Assembly (NCBI GenBank): GCA_000431835.1
Contig: HF987965.1
Location: 62,001 to 126,000, forward strand
DNA from: Succinatimonas sp. CAG:777
Lineage (GTDB): Bacteria; Pseudomonadota; Gammaproteobacteria; Enterobacterales; Succinivibrionaceae
Reading direction: 5' to 3'
Length of the DNA: 64,000 nt
The position numbers were made by a program, and so were the translations under genes. Positions 53,313-63,083 of the stretch are shown here, piece after piece. The first letter of the stretch is position 1; the number at the start of each line of letters is the position of its first letter. The notes below the pieces were generated by a model. The model was given only the letters and a program-made list of their open reading frames with translations, was not told the DNA's origin and did no database searches.

Positions 53313-54164
53313 ATGTATTTTGAAAAGATAATTTTAGTTGGATCTGGCGATGTTGCTTGTTTTTGTTCCAATTTTCTTAATAAATTAGCAATAAAACATG
53401 TTGTTATTGAAACCGAGCAATCGCCTTTATCAATGCTCTCGTATTCTTGCAAAAAAGGAGAAATTGAAAAAATCGATCTTTTCAAATACAGAAATTTAGA
53501 TGATGCCATTATTAATTTAGCTCTAGGAAAAACTTTAGTAATAAGTGCTAATAATAGATTTATTTTTAAAGACTGCCTTCAAGAAAATATCACAATCATA
53601 AATTTTCATTATGGGCTTATTCAAAACTATAGAGGTATGAACATCCCAACCTGGGTAATTTTTAATGGAGAAAAGTATACTGGTCCAACTTGGCATTTTG
53701 TTTCCTCTGCTGTAGATGCAGGAGAGATTATTGCTCAAGATAAATTTGAAATATTCAATACAGATACAGCATTTACTGTAACTAAAAAAAACATGAAACT
53801 TGGAGAAGAATTGTTTGCTAAGTTTATCCAAGAATTTTTGAACGAACCCATAAAATTTAAAAAAAATCAACCGTTAAATTGTATATCAAAAGTTTATAAA
53901 AGCTATGAGTTACCTAATGATGGGGTGCTGTCAATGAGTCAAAATGCAATTGCCATGATGAGACTTTTAAGGGCTTTTGATTATGGGAAAATCAAGTACG
54001 TTCCACCTTTGAAATTTTACGAAAATGGAGTTTGCTTTGACATTGTAGACTATGGATTTTTGGACAAGGTGGCAAAAAAAAGAAATGTAGATGACAAGAT
54101 ACTTGAATTTATCAAAGATAAAATTGTATTTACGTTAATATTACGTGCCAAACACAGCTTTTAA
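53313..54164 (+). CDS. Formyltransferase-family protein (amino-sugar N-formyltransferase-like)
   Basis: The protein has 283 aa. The formyl-transferase triad is visible: Asn and nearby His in INFHYGLIQNYRGMNIP, His in GPTWHFVSSAVDAGEII, and Asp in the same segment (VDAGEI). The N terminus IILVGSGDVACFCSNFL looks like a Rossmann strand. The family transfers formyl from N10-formyl-THF, for example to Qui4N or Fuc4N in glycans. Position at the head of an acyl-group cluster fits sugar modification. A polyketide-type hydrolase is less likely. Confidence 0.7.
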   Translation: MYFEKIILVGSGDVACFCSNFLNKLAIKHVVIETEQSPLSMLSYSCKKGEIEKIDLFKYRNLDDAIINLALGKTLVISANNRFIFKDCLQENITIINFHYGLIQNYRGMNIPTWVIFNGEKYTGPTWHFVSSAVDAGEIIAQDKFEIFNTDTAFTVTKKNMKLGEELFAKFIQEFLNEPIKFKKNQPLNCISKVYKSYELPNDGVLSMSQNAIAMMRLLRAFDYGKIKYVPPLKFYENGVCFDIVDYGFLDKVAKKRNVDDKILEFIKDKIVFTLILRAKHSF

Positions 54165-54426
54165 AATGCTAAAGATGATATAGCAACAATTTAACAACTT
54201 GATTTTAATGATTTAGAAATGCTAGTTCGTATTGAGAGTATAAGATTTGAAAAGAAAACAACAAGGACTCTTTTATTGATTATGAAATACAGCATCGTTT
54301 CTTGATTTTTCGATAATTTTATGACTTGAAAACTGTAGCAACATAGGTTTCGATTTTTGCTTTTCTATGCACTTTGCAATTTAATTGGCTCTTCACTAAC
54401 TAAGTGTACATGAACTGAGGTGAAGT

Positions 54427-54648
54427 ATGAATAAAAGAGAGTTTTTATTAAAAATAAAAGAAATTGTTGGGGCTGAATCTGATTTAGACGAAGATGCAAA
54501 TTTTTCAGTCTCTGACGATTTTGATTCCTTGATTCTATTTAATATTTTTTTATTGCTGAAAAATTCTGGTTATGACATCGATGTTCAATGTTTTACCAAA
54601 TGTAAAACTATTAATGATATCTGTAAATTAGTCAAAATTGGAGAATAG
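54427..54648 (+). CDS. Acyl carrier protein 1
   Basis: The protein has 73 aa. The phosphopantetheine serine is in DDFDSLILFNIF (DSL motif). ATG at 54427 follows GAGGTGAAG. It sits immediately before a KAS III gene and near an adenylation enzyme, so it may carry the activated acyl or aminoacyl group. Preceded by 262 bp of AT-rich DNA with no gene. Confidence 0.85.
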   Translation: MNKREFLLKIKEIVGAESDLDEDANFSVSDDFDSLILFNIFLLLKNSGYDIDVQCFTKCKTINDICKLVKIGE

Positions 54649-54649
54649 G

Positions 54650-55687
54650 ATGCTTCATGGTTTTGAGCATGTAAAAATAGAGTGTATTGCTGGAGTAACA
54701 GGAAGCAAATCTTTAGATGTTTTGACTGAGAGTTTGAAGTGTAATATTCCTGAAAAGAAAGCAAAAAGATTCATTTCATCTATTGGTTTTTCTCAAATAA
54801 AAGTAGTACAAAAACCAAAGACTGTAGGTGATATGTGCATAGAAGGTGCGAAAAAATGTATGGTAGCTTCAAATACTTCACCAAACGAAATAGATGCACT
54901 AATTTTTATTTCCCAATCTCATGATTATATAGTTCCAGCGACATCTTATACCATGCAGAATAGATTAGGCTTAAATAATAATATAATTATGCTTGATCTG
55001 GTACAGGGGTGTTCAGGTTTTGTATATGGTCTTTTTTATGCGTCAACTTTGATTGAGTCAAAGATCTGTAGAAAAGTTTTAGTTTGTTGCGGAGATTTAG
55101 CTCTTAGAGATCTTGATTGTTTTGTGTCTCAGAAAAGTAATAATTTTGTTTTTGCCGATGGTGCCGGTGTTGCTTTATTGAGTTTTGATGATAAAAAAAC
55201 AAGTTCTTCATATTTGATTAAATCATATGGAGAAAAATCAGATGTTGTAATGAATCAAAAAAGTGGTTTTAGATATTATCGATCTCTTACTCCTAGCACG
55301 ATGGATGATTTTAAAATAAATGGGGTGGAACTTGCTTCTTTTGAAGTAAATGAAGGAGTTGCTTGTGTAAAAGAGCATCTGTCATCTGTTCATTTGAGTT
55401 TTGATGATTTATCCTACCTAATTATCCATCAATGCAATAGGGCTGTAATTAATTCTTTTGCTCTTTCGATAGGTATTGATTTAAAAAAAGTTCCATTTTT
55501 AGCTGAAAATACAGGAAATACATCCTCTGCATCAATTCCATTGGGAATAACTGAAAATATAAAAGATTTACCCAAATTAAGAACTAATAAAACATTACTT
55601 TTAGGTATAGGTGTCGGTTTAAGTATCGCAAGTGGAGTTGTAGATTTATCAGAGACTTTGGTTCTGCCAACTGTATATTTGAGATGA
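54650..55687 (+). CDS. 3-oxoacyl-ACP synthase III-like enzyme 1
   Basis: The protein has 345 aa from the ATG at 54650, with GGAGAATAGG just upstream. The Cys-His-Asn triad is present: LDLVQGCSGFVYG, LIIHQCNRAVI and ENTGNTSSASIPL. It resembles KAS III homologues in glycan and secondary-metabolite clusters rather than housekeeping FabH. It starts 1 bp after the ACP stop codon and would extend or transfer a short acyl chain held by ACP. Confidence 0.87.
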   Translation: MLHGFEHVKIECIAGVTGSKSLDVLTESLKCNIPEKKAKRFISSIGFSQIKVVQKPKTVGDMCIEGAKKCMVASNTSPNEIDALIFISQSHDYIVPATSYTMQNRLGLNNNIIMLDLVQGCSGFVYGLFYASTLIESKICRKVLVCCGDLALRDLDCFVSQKSNNFVFADGAGVALLSFDDKKTSSSYLIKSYGEKSDVVMNQKSGFRYYRSLTPSTMDDFKINGVELASFEVNEGVACVKEHLSSVHLSFDDLSYLIIHQCNRAVINSFALSIGIDLKKVPFLAENTGNTSSASIPLGITENIKDLPKLRTNKTLLLGIGVGLSIASGVVDLSETLVLPTVYLR

Positions 55688-55691
55688 AATT

Positions 55692-56459
55692 ATGATTAAA
55701 TTATCAATTAATTTTGAATCGATGATTTTAAAACATCCCGTTAAAGTCGACATTGCATTACCGTATCCCTGTTTGAACGATAAACCTATAAAATCTCTAG
55801 TTACATTGCATTGTGCCTTTAAGGATGGATCATTTTTTTTTGACTCTTTAGGTATTGGTAATTTTGTTGATAAATACAAAATTGCTGTAATTTCGCCATC
55901 AAATTCTGGAACCGATGCTTATCTTTCTCAATCTCAAGATTATCTGTCTTTTTTAAATGATGAATTTTATCCCTGGGTTATAAATAATTTTAATTTATCT
56001 AAAAATCGAGAAGATCATGGCCTTTTGGGAATTTCTATGGGGGCATATGGCGCTTTGTTGTGGTCATTAGATGAGCAGAATTTATTTTCGCAAGTGGCTT
56101 TAGTATCTGGGGTTTATGATTTTAATAACTATGATTTGAGTTCATTAAAGAAACAAAGAAATCATTTTATGATTTATAAACTTATTATACCCAGTGCAAT
56201 TGAATCTCAAAAAAACGTAAAGAATCACGGAAGTTTAATTAAAAGACTGTTGGCTGAAGAAACAGTGGCTGTTAGTAAAATTGATTACCATATTTTCTAC
56301 GGAACAGAGGATGGTTTAAGCGACCTTCAAAGTAAAAGTCTGTATCAAGCTTTTAAGTCGAAAAATTTTACATGTTCAATTTACAGTTCAACTGGTGGAC
56401 ATGATGCTGATTTTTGGAAACTTGCTCTGAATAAATTTATAGAATCTTTTGCTAATTAG
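55692..56459 (+). CDS. Alpha/beta-hydrolase, esterase D-like
   Basis: The protein has 255 aa. The nucleophile elbow is GLLGISMGAYGALLW (GxSxG). The acid is probably Asp in YGTEDGLSD and the base His in STGGHDADFW. The overall pattern resembles EstA/tributyrin-esterase-type proteins and mycolyl-like esterases. In this cluster it may act as a thioesterase or acyltransferase releasing the ACP-bound product. Starts 4 bp after KAS III. Confidence 0.75.
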   Translation: MIKLSINFESMILKHPVKVDIALPYPCLNDKPIKSLVTLHCAFKDGSFFFDSLGIGNFVDKYKIAVISPSNSGTDAYLSQSQDYLSFLNDEFYPWVINNFNLSKNREDHGLLGISMGAYGALLWSLDEQNLFSQVALVSGVYDFNNYDLSSLKKQRNHFMIYKLIIPSAIESQKNVKNHGSLIKRLLAEETVAVSKIDYHIFYGTEDGLSDLQSKSLYQAFKSKNFTCSIYSSTGGHDADFWKLALNKFIESFAN

Positions 56460-56470
56460 GGAGACTCGAA

Positions 56471-57994
56471 GTGTCATATAAAATCAATGTTATAGAATAT
56501 TTCGAGGAGTCTTATAAAAAGTACCCTCAAAGAATTGCTGTAAAAGAGGAAAACAAATCAATTTCTTTTGAAGAATTGCATTCTAGAGTCCTTTCATATG
56601 CAAATTATATAAAAAAAACATTAGGTGCAAAAAAATCTATTATTGCAGTTTTATTGCCAAAAGGCATTGATTCGGTAATCGCTGATCTTGCAATTTTATA
56701 TAGTGGCAATGCGTATATGAATCTGGATGTAAAAAATCCAGAAAACCGGCTGAACGCTATTTTAGAACAAGTCAACCCAAATTGTGTTCTGACAAATAAT
56801 TCTATAAAAAAAACGTTAAATCAGAATGTTAAGGTCGTTAATTGTTTCGGAGAAAATTCTTTTATACAGAAAAATGAAGAATTTGATATCAGTTTTTTTA
56901 ATGATCTTATTGATACTGATCCTTTATGCGTTATCAATACTTCTGGTTCTACAGGAACACCAAAGGCTGTAATTTTAAATCACAGGAGTTTTATCGATTT
57001 TATTGAAGCTGTGAGATATGAAAAACTAATTTCAGATGGTGAAATAATTGCAAGTTTATCTCCAATAGTATTTGATATTTATAGCTTTGAACTGTGTATG
57101 CTGATGTGCTGGGGAGCAACAATATGTGTTGTTCCAGAAATGTTTTCTGCTTTTCCAACGAAACTTGTGCAGTTTTTGCAAGAAGAGCAAATTTCTTATA
57201 TTTTTTGGGTTCCAACCATAATGGTAAATATAGCTAATCTTAAGCTATTAGATTTTTTCAGTTTGAAAAAGTTAAGAATGATATGGTTTGCAGGAGAGGT
57301 TTTTCCTACAGCAAAATTCAATTATTGGCGTAGTAAGCTAGAAAAATGTAGATTTGTCAATTTCTATGGTCCTATTGAAATTACTCTAGATTGTTTATTT
57401 TATGAAATAAAAGAAAAACTAGATGATAATTCTCCTATTCCAATTGGAAAACCATTTCGAAATACCTCTGTTATTGTTTTAGATGATAATAATAAATTGG
57501 TCAAAGATGGAGAAGAAGGAGAACTGTGCATCAGAGGAAGCTCGTTGGCAATGGGCTATTTTGGAAACAAAGAAAAGACTAAAAATGCATTTGTTCAAAA
57601 TCCGTTAAATTCGAAATATCCAGAAATAGTTTATAGAACAGGAGATATTGTAAGCAGAAATGGAGACGGAAACTTTGTTTTTAGAGGCAGAAAAGACACA
57701 CTAATCAAGCGTATGGGATATCGCATTGAATTAACAGAAATTGAACATGTTGTTGTAAGCAATTTAAAAATAGTTAAGAATTGCTGTGTTTTGTATGATA
57801 GCCAATCAAAAGACATTATCTTGGTGTATGAATCTGATAATCAACTTGATGAAAGAATTATCCAAAAACAAATTATGTCGGTACTCCCCAAATATATGGT
57901 TCCTACTAAGTATATTCATTCTTATTTACTGCCTAGAAATACAAATGGCAAGATCGATAGAAATGCTCTTAAGAACAGTTTAATAGGAGAATAA
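56471..57994 (+). CDS. Adenylation enzyme (NRPS A-domain/DltA-like)
   Basis: The protein has 507 aa with a GTG start at 56471 behind AGGGAGAC. Core motifs: A3 NTSGSTGTPKAVI, A5 NFYGPIEITLDC, A7 YRTGDIV, A8 FRGRKDTLIKRMGYRIEL and A10 NGKIDR with the catalytic Lys. It activates an amino or hydroxy acid as adenylate and loads it on a carrier protein. No condensation or carrier domain is fused, so a stand-alone ACP in the cluster must be the acceptor. Confidence 0.85.
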   Translation: MSYKINVIEYFEESYKKYPQRIAVKEENKSISFEELHSRVLSYANYIKKTLGAKKSIIAVLLPKGIDSVIADLAILYSGNAYMNLDVKNPENRLNAILEQVNPNCVLTNNSIKKTLNQNVKVVNCFGENSFIQKNEEFDISFFNDLIDTDPLCVINTSGSTGTPKAVILNHRSFIDFIEAVRYEKLISDGEIIASLSPIVFDIYSFELCMLMCWGATICVVPEMFSAFPTKLVQFLQEEQISYIFWVPTIMVNIANLKLLDFFSLKKLRMIWFAGEVFPTAKFNYWRSKLEKCRFVNFYGPIEITLDCLFYEIKEKLDDNSPIPIGKPFRNTSVIVLDDNNKLVKDGEEGELCIRGSSLAMGYFGNKEKTKNAFVQNPLNSKYPEIVYRTGDIVSRNGDGNFVFRGRKDTLIKRMGYRIELTEIEHVVVSNLKIVKNCCVLYDSQSKDIILVYESDNQLDERIIQKQIMSVLPKYMVPTKYIHSYLLPRNTNGKIDRNALKNSLIGE

Positions 57995-58735
57995 ATGGAT
58001 AACTCATATATTTTTATCACAGGCGCATCTTCAGGTTTAGGTGAAGCAACCGCAAAACTATTAAGTAAGCAATACAATGTTGTTTTAAATGGGCGTGACG
58101 AAGATAGATTAAATTCTGTGGCCAACGATTGCATAAAAAACGGAAATAAAGTAGAAACATTTTCTTTTGACCTAGTCAGAGCTCAGGAAGTAGCAGAGCA
58201 GTTAACAAATTTCTTAATTAAGAAGAATATTGAAGTTTTTTGCTTTATCCATTTTGCAGGTATGACTGAAGTATTACCAATATCAAAAACTAAATATTCT
58301 GTTGGTCTTGAGGTTATGAATGTAAATTATTTCAGTGCAACAGAGATTATATCCACATTATTGAAAAAAAAATCAAATCACAAGGCTTTAAAAAATGTAA
58401 TCTTGGTGTCATCAATAATTTCTGAAGGTGGTAAGAAATACCAACCACACTACTGTGCAAGTAAAGGTGCGATAAATTCATTAACACACGCATTAGCATG
58501 TGAACTGGCTCCAAGTGTAAGAGTAAACGCTGTATCACCGGGATCATTTAAAACCAGAATTGTTGATACTGTGTTTGTGGATCAAACTGAAGATTGGAAT
58601 CCTCCAACTTTATTGGCTCCTGGTGACGTTGAAGATTTAGCTAAAGTTGTAAGGTTCTTGGTTTCAGATGATTCAAGTTATATAACAGGACAAATAATAA
58701 ACGTAGACGGTGGTGAACGTTTTCCTAAATTTTAG
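57995..58735 (+). CDS. Short-chain dehydrogenase/reductase (FabG-like)
   Basis: The protein has 246 aa. The NAD(P) motif is ITGASSGLGEATAKLL. The catalytic Ser is in ILVSSIIS and the Y-x3-K in HYCASKGAINSLTHALA. VNAVSPGSFKT and SSYITGQIINVDGG are the SDR C-terminal signatures. It probably reduces a 3-keto group formed by the KAS III enzymes. Its ATG follows the A-domain stop directly. Confidence 0.9.
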   Translation: MDNSYIFITGASSGLGEATAKLLSKQYNVVLNGRDEDRLNSVANDCIKNGNKVETFSFDLVRAQEVAEQLTNFLIKKNIEVFCFIHFAGMTEVLPISKTKYSVGLEVMNVNYFSATEIISTLLKKKSNHKALKNVILVSSIISEGGKKYQPHYCASKGAINSLTHALACELAPSVRVNAVSPGSFKTRIVDTVFVDQTEDWNPPTLLAPGDVEDLAKVVRFLVSDDSSYITGQIINVDGGERFPKF

Positions 58736-58934
58736 AACAGTTAATTCAAATTTAGAAAATAACTAGAAGCGAATTACTTAAAATTAAAATGGAATTCTCT
58801 ATGATCGATCATTTCAGTAATTTATTGAACATACGGAGATCTGACAGCAAAAGAAGTTGTTTAAGTTGAATGATAACCTTTTTTTTCCTGTGATTAACTA
58901 ACCGATATCACTTTTTTTATTTGTGAGTGCTTTT

Positions 58935-59306
58935 ATGATTGCAGATGTTTCTTACCGGCAATATGTGCAAAAAAAATCAACAGATCTTAAAAAACAGCTA
59001 ATATCTGATCTTAAACCTTTTAAAAATAATTCATTTGTTATTTGGGGAAACGGTGGTTTGGGTAGAAGTATACTTGGTGTTTTGTCTGAGATGGGATTCA
59101 AAAATAATGTAAAGGCTTTTTGCAATTCGACTATTGGTGAAGACGAAGTTCTATATGTAGACGGGATACAAGTCCTTCCTTGCAAAAAGGCTGTTTACAC
59201 ATATCAAGACTCTTTTTTTATAATAGCAACATCTTATAAAAAGGAAGTAATAGAGTATATGTCTGAAAATTTTAAAGACATCAGTTTAAAGTTCTTTTGT
59301 CTTTAA
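58935..59306 (+). CDS. Small Rossmann-type protein (PglD-N/nucleotide-binding-like)
   Basis: The protein has 123 aa from the ATG at 58935 (GTG at 58923 possible). NNSFVIWGNGGLGRSILGVL is a Rossmann strand and glycine loop. AFCNSTIGEDEVLYVDGIQVLP and FIIATSYKKEVIEYM resemble the N-terminal nucleotide-sugar-binding part of PglD or C-methyltransferase C-terminal domains. No catalytic domain is attached. Function unclear. It lies 15 bp before the radical SAM gene. Confidence 0.5.
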   Translation: MIADVSYRQYVQKKSTDLKKQLISDLKPFKNNSFVIWGNGGLGRSILGVLSEMGFKNNVKAFCNSTIGEDEVLYVDGIQVLPCKKAVYTYQDSFFIIATSYKKEVIEYMSENFKDISLKFFCL

Positions 59307-59321
59307 TTTTAGGTAATCATT

Positions 59322-60329
59322 ATGACTGTAAAAGAATACTTCTTACTCGAAAATGGAAAGCCATTTTTTGTTTCTGAATGCTATTCGAATAATAGATTGG
59401 ATAGTGAACCATCAGTAAAAAAAATCTCTGTGGAAAAACTGGAAACACTTTCAAAAGTTAAGTTAACTAAAGAGCTAAGTGAACTGTATAGCATAAGACG
59501 TGATATTGAAAAGCAGAGATTGGATGTAAGTATTAATATTTATTTGGCTGATCACTGCAATTTGAACTGCTCGGGATGTTGCACCTTTTCTCCTATTGCA
59601 CCTAAAAAATTCTTATCTTTGGATAATTTTAAAAATGACATGAAAAGATTATCTATCCTTACACAAGCTAATATTTATAGAATCGTGTTGCTTGGAGGAG
59701 AACCTTTATTAAACACACAATGTAAGGACTTTTTTTATTGGGCAAGATATTATTTTCCTGACATTCATATCGCACTAATAACAAATGGAATCTTACTGAA
59801 AAAACAAAAAGAAGATTTCTGGGAATCGATGTCAAAAAATTCAATTGAACTTATTCCTAGCTTGTATCCGATCAAGATAGACTGGAAATCAATTCAGGAG
59901 ATTTGTTCTAAATACAATATACAATTTGCTTTTGCCAGTGGTGAAGATTCTGAAACCGATCCGACTAAACTGAAAAATGCAGAATTTTGGTTTTCCGCTA
60001 AAATGGCTCATAAACCGATATTTGATATAAATGATTCATTTTACAAATGTCACCAAAGAAAGGATTGCTTAAGTTTAGTTGATGGAAAACTCTACCCATG
60101 TTCTGTTGCCTCAAGAATTCATATTCTGAATGAAAAATACGGAGTTAATTGTCCTACAGACAATTATCTTGATATATATAAAGCAACTTCAAATCAAGAA
60201 TTGGTAGATTTTGTTTCTTCTCCAGTTCCTTTATGTAAGTTTTGTGGTATGCCTGTTAAGGAACCAGCCAAATGGCAATTATCGAAACGGGATAAAGATG
60301 AATGGATTTTTACTGATAAATATTTTTAA
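59322..60329 (+). CDS. Radical SAM enzyme with C-terminal cysteine motif
   Basis: The protein has 335 aa. The cluster motif is DHCNLNCSGCCTF (C-x3-C-x2-C, near residue 78). GGEPLLN and LITNGILL follow, as in activating/modifying radical SAM proteins. The C-terminal region has more cysteines (YKCHQRKDC, YPCSVAS, CKFCG), which may bind an auxiliary cluster as in SPASM/twitch proteins. The substrate is unknown; modification of a carrier-bound or sugar intermediate is possible. Confidence 0.85.
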   Translation: MTVKEYFLLENGKPFFVSECYSNNRLDSEPSVKKISVEKLETLSKVKLTKELSELYSIRRDIEKQRLDVSINIYLADHCNLNCSGCCTFSPIAPKKFLSLDNFKNDMKRLSILTQANIYRIVLLGGEPLLNTQCKDFFYWARYYFPDIHIALITNGILLKKQKEDFWESMSKNSIELIPSLYPIKIDWKSIQEICSKYNIQFAFASGEDSETDPTKLKNAEFWFSAKMAHKPIFDINDSFYKCHQRKDCLSLVDGKLYPCSVASRIHILNEKYGVNCPTDNYLDIYKATSNQELVDFVSSPVPLCKFCGMPVKEPAKWQLSKRDKDEWIFTDKYF

Positions 60330-60385
60330 AATCAAATTATCTCTGGATAATTCATCGTTTCTAGTGTTGCAACTACATAAATTGT

Positions 60386-61249
60386 ATGGATAATATAATG
60401 ACAGTTTTATTTAATTCAAAAAAAAGTGGTGATGTCACATCAGATCAATTATTAGAAAAATTAAAAAAAATTGGTGCTAGTGATTGCGATATTTTATATA
60501 TTCATTCAAATTTAAATTTTGGTCTGCCTTCGTTAAAGCGCAGTTTTTTATTGGAAGAAGTGTATTCTTCCATTGAAAAACTAGGAGTTCGCACAATCGT
60601 TTTTCCAACGTTTACTTTCAGCTTTTGTAATAAGGAAGAATACGATATAAAAAACAGTTTCTCAAAAATGGGGGCGCTGAATGAATATGTGCGGAAAAAC
60701 GTTGATGGAGTAAGAAGTTCTGATCCTCTGTTATCTGTATTTGTTATCGGAGATAAATTAAACCTTATTGATAATTTGAGTAAAGAATCTATTGGCAAGA
60801 ATTCTAATTACGACCGATTACATAACAGTGGCAAGAGTGTAAATTTCTTGTTTATTGGTGCTGACATGAGAGAGTGCTTTACATATACGCATTATATGGA
60901 AACAGTTGCAAAGGTACCATATAGGTATAACAGAGAGTTTGTTGGAACAATTATTGATGAAAACGGTATCAGACATGAAAATGAAACTAGATTACTGTTT
61001 AGTACATATGGTAACTGTCGTTTAAATCCTGTGCCTGTTGTGCACGATACAATGAATGAATTAAAAATGTTGTCTGAATCTGATTTTGGAGACGGACACT
61101 TGTGCTGTTTCAAAGAAATAGACGCATATAAAGTAATGTTAGATCTGTTTGATAAAGACATAAATTTTTTAACAGATGGAACCTTTGATTTAAGCAAGAA
61201 AAATACTGTTTACAATCCAAACAATGAAAAGATAGTAAGTGTCAAGTAG
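60386..61249 (+). CDS. AAC(3)-family N-acyltransferase-like protein
   Basis: The protein has 287 aa; ATG at 60386 or 60398. Family marks are YIHSNLNF, VFPTFTFSF, MGALNEYVRKNVDGVRSSDPLLSV and YTHYMETVAKVPYR. AAC(3)-type proteins in surface-glycan clusters acylate amino groups rather than giving drug resistance. With ACPs on both sides of the cluster, transfer of the ACP-bound acyl group to an amino-sugar is a reasonable inference. There is no evidence here for aminoglycoside resistance. Confidence 0.75.
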   Translation: MDNIMTVLFNSKKSGDVTSDQLLEKLKKIGASDCDILYIHSNLNFGLPSLKRSFLLEEVYSSIEKLGVRTIVFPTFTFSFCNKEEYDIKNSFSKMGALNEYVRKNVDGVRSSDPLLSVFVIGDKLNLIDNLSKESIGKNSNYDRLHNSGKSVNFLFIGADMRECFTYTHYMETVAKVPYRYNREFVGTIIDENGIRHENETRLLFSTYGNCRLNPVPVVHDTMNELKMLSESDFGDGHLCCFKEIDAYKVMLDLFDKDINFLTDGTFDLSKKNTVYNPNNEKIVSVK

Positions 61250-61257
61250 GAATAAAA

Positions 61258-61485
61258 ATGAATAGAGAAAAAATTTTAGACATTTTAAAAGAAATTCAGC
61301 CCACAGAAGATTTTGAAAACAGTGATAACTTTATCTTAGATGGATTATTAGATAGCTTTGATGTGGTTCAGTTGGTTTCTGATTTAGAAACAGCATTTTC
61401 CGTACATATCAGTGCCCTGGAAATTCTGCCAGAGAATTTTCAGTCAATTGACTCAATTCTGTCACTTTTAGAAAAAAGCAAATAA
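61258..61485 (+). CDS. Acyl carrier protein 2
   Basis: The protein has 75 aa. The pantetheine serine is in LDGLLDSFDVVQLV (DSF motif). ATG at 61258 follows AGGAATAAAA and lies 8 bp after the acyltransferase gene. A 259-bp AT-rich gap with no gene separates it from the next KAS III. Confidence 0.85.
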   Translation: MNREKILDILKEIQPTEDFENSDNFILDGLLDSFDVVQLVSDLETAFSVHISALEILPENFQSIDSILSLLEKSK

Positions 61486-61744
61486 AGACAGAATATGTAA
61501 TCAATTTTGATTTAGTTATTGTCAAGATGTAAAGAAATTAAAGTCTTGTTGTCAATTCTGTCCAGCATAATTTTTTCTGATTATCTTATATGACAATAAT
61601 CAATAGCATTGTATGTGATGAATTTCTGTTTTAGATTGTGAAACAGAAATTTTTGAGTAAATAAAAATACGACTTCGATTACACTTTGTATGTCTATCGT
61701 TTTTTAACTCCTACCAATATTTAACAAGTAAATTAGAGGATTAG

Positions 61745-62839
61745 ATGCAATCTACAGTTAAAGGAGTGAAAATAAGAGGAATTTGCGCATGCGTTCCTTC
61801 CCACGTATCCTATTACGAAGAAGAATTAAAATCTTTTCCGTTTTCAGAGCATTCTTCTAGGAAACTGGGAAAAGTAATGGGCTTTAGAGAGCACAGAATT
61901 ACTGATCCTAAAACTACATTGTGTGATTTAGGATCTTACACATTAGACTACTTAATCAAGAAAAGTTTCGTTAATAAAGATTCTTTAGATGCCATCATTT
62001 TTGTTGCTCAACAATTGGATTATCCTGTACCAGGCAATTCAAAAGTTGTTCATGGCAATTTGAAGTTAAATCAAAATACACACTGTGTAGATTTATATGA
62101 AAACTGTACGGGATTTATAGCTGCTTTGTTTCAAGCATCCTGCTTAATTAATGCTGGATTAAATGAAGTTGCTATTATTGCAGCAAATAGTGGAGCCTGT
62201 TATGCAAATATAAAGGATAGAAATACCTATCCATTAATTGGTGATGCTGCAGGAGTTGCAATTGTATCTAAGAGTAGTCATGTAGATGATAATATTAGCT
62301 TTGCTTTTAGACATGATGGAACAAGGAGTAATGTTCTTATTACCAAAGCAGGTGGCATGAGAATGCCTATATCAGAGGAAACTTCAAAAGTTTTTAAAGA
62401 CGAAATGGGAAATTACAGGTCTTTAAATGATCTTTATATGGATGGAACAGCTGTTTTCCATTTTGTCATGGATGAGGTTCCAAAAATTATAGATGAATGC
62501 TGTCGTTTAAAGGGATTAACTAGAAAGGATATAGATTACTTTATTACACATCAGCCAAATCGCTTTATGTTAGAACGATTGGCAGATCTTATGGAAGTTC
62601 CAAGAGAAAAGCTATTTAATAATACAGGAGAGTATTTTGGTAATTCTTCTTGTGCAACTATTCCGGTAACAGCAGCGTTTAATCTTGGTGAAAAATTAGA
62701 GATAAACCGTTATAGGGTTTGTTTTGCAGCCTTTGGAGCAGGTCTGTCTTTGGCAAGCGCAACGTTAAATCTTGGAAAATTGGATTTTTGTAGAATGATT
62801 GAGCATCCTGGAAATGGTGCCTTTAAATATGAACTTTAG
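61745..62839 (+). CDS. 3-oxoacyl-ACP synthase III-like enzyme 2
   Basis: The protein has 364 aa with ATG at 61745 behind AGAGGATT. The triad is LYENCTGFIAALF (Cys), YFITHQPNRFMLERL (His) and FNNTGEYFGNSSCATIP (Asn). It is clearly divergent from enzyme 1, so it is not a recent duplicate. It lies 16 bp before ACP 3. Confidence 0.87.
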   Translation: MQSTVKGVKIRGICACVPSHVSYYEEELKSFPFSEHSSRKLGKVMGFREHRITDPKTTLCDLGSYTLDYLIKKSFVNKDSLDAIIFVAQQLDYPVPGNSKVVHGNLKLNQNTHCVDLYENCTGFIAALFQASCLINAGLNEVAIIAANSGACYANIKDRNTYPLIGDAAGVAIVSKSSHVDDNISFAFRHDGTRSNVLITKAGGMRMPISEETSKVFKDEMGNYRSLNDLYMDGTAVFHFVMDEVPKIIDECCRLKGLTRKDIDYFITHQPNRFMLERLADLMEVPREKLFNNTGEYFGNSSCATIPVTAAFNLGEKLEINRYRVCFAAFGAGLSLASATLNLGKLDFCRMIEHPGNGAFKYEL

Positions 62840-62855
62840 TAATTAAGGAGTAATT

Positions 62856-63074
62856 ATGGATATTAAAGAAAAATTAGCAGCACTTGAAGATATGATGGAA
62901 TTAGATGCGGGAACTCTTACTCCTGAAACATTGCTGTCAGATATTGAAGAGTGGGATTCATTATCTGCATTATCTTATGTTGTAATGATGAAAGATGATT
63001 TCGGCAAGAAAGTTACAGGTGACGTGGTTAGAGGTTTTAAGACTGTCAAAGACATTATGGATACCATGGAGTAA
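62856..63074 (+). CDS. Acyl carrier protein 3
   Basis: The protein has 72 aa with ATG at 62856 behind AAGGAG. The carrier serine is in IEEWDSLSALSYV (DSL motif). The next KAS III starts 9 bp after its stop codon, so the two are likely partners. Confidence 0.88.
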   Translation: MDIKEKLAALEDMMELDAGTLTPETLLSDIEEWDSLSALSYVVMMKDDFGKKVTGDVVRGFKTVKDIMDTME

Positions 63075-63083
63075 TGATAAGAA

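Noticed and set aside
53180..53870. Minus-strand frames opposite the formyltransferase
   Set aside because: They lack ribosome sites and homology, and the plus-strand gene has the catalytic triad.
60386..61249. Aminoglycoside resistance gene
   Set aside because: Only family-level similarity; the ACP/KAS III setting points to acylation of a biosynthetic intermediate.
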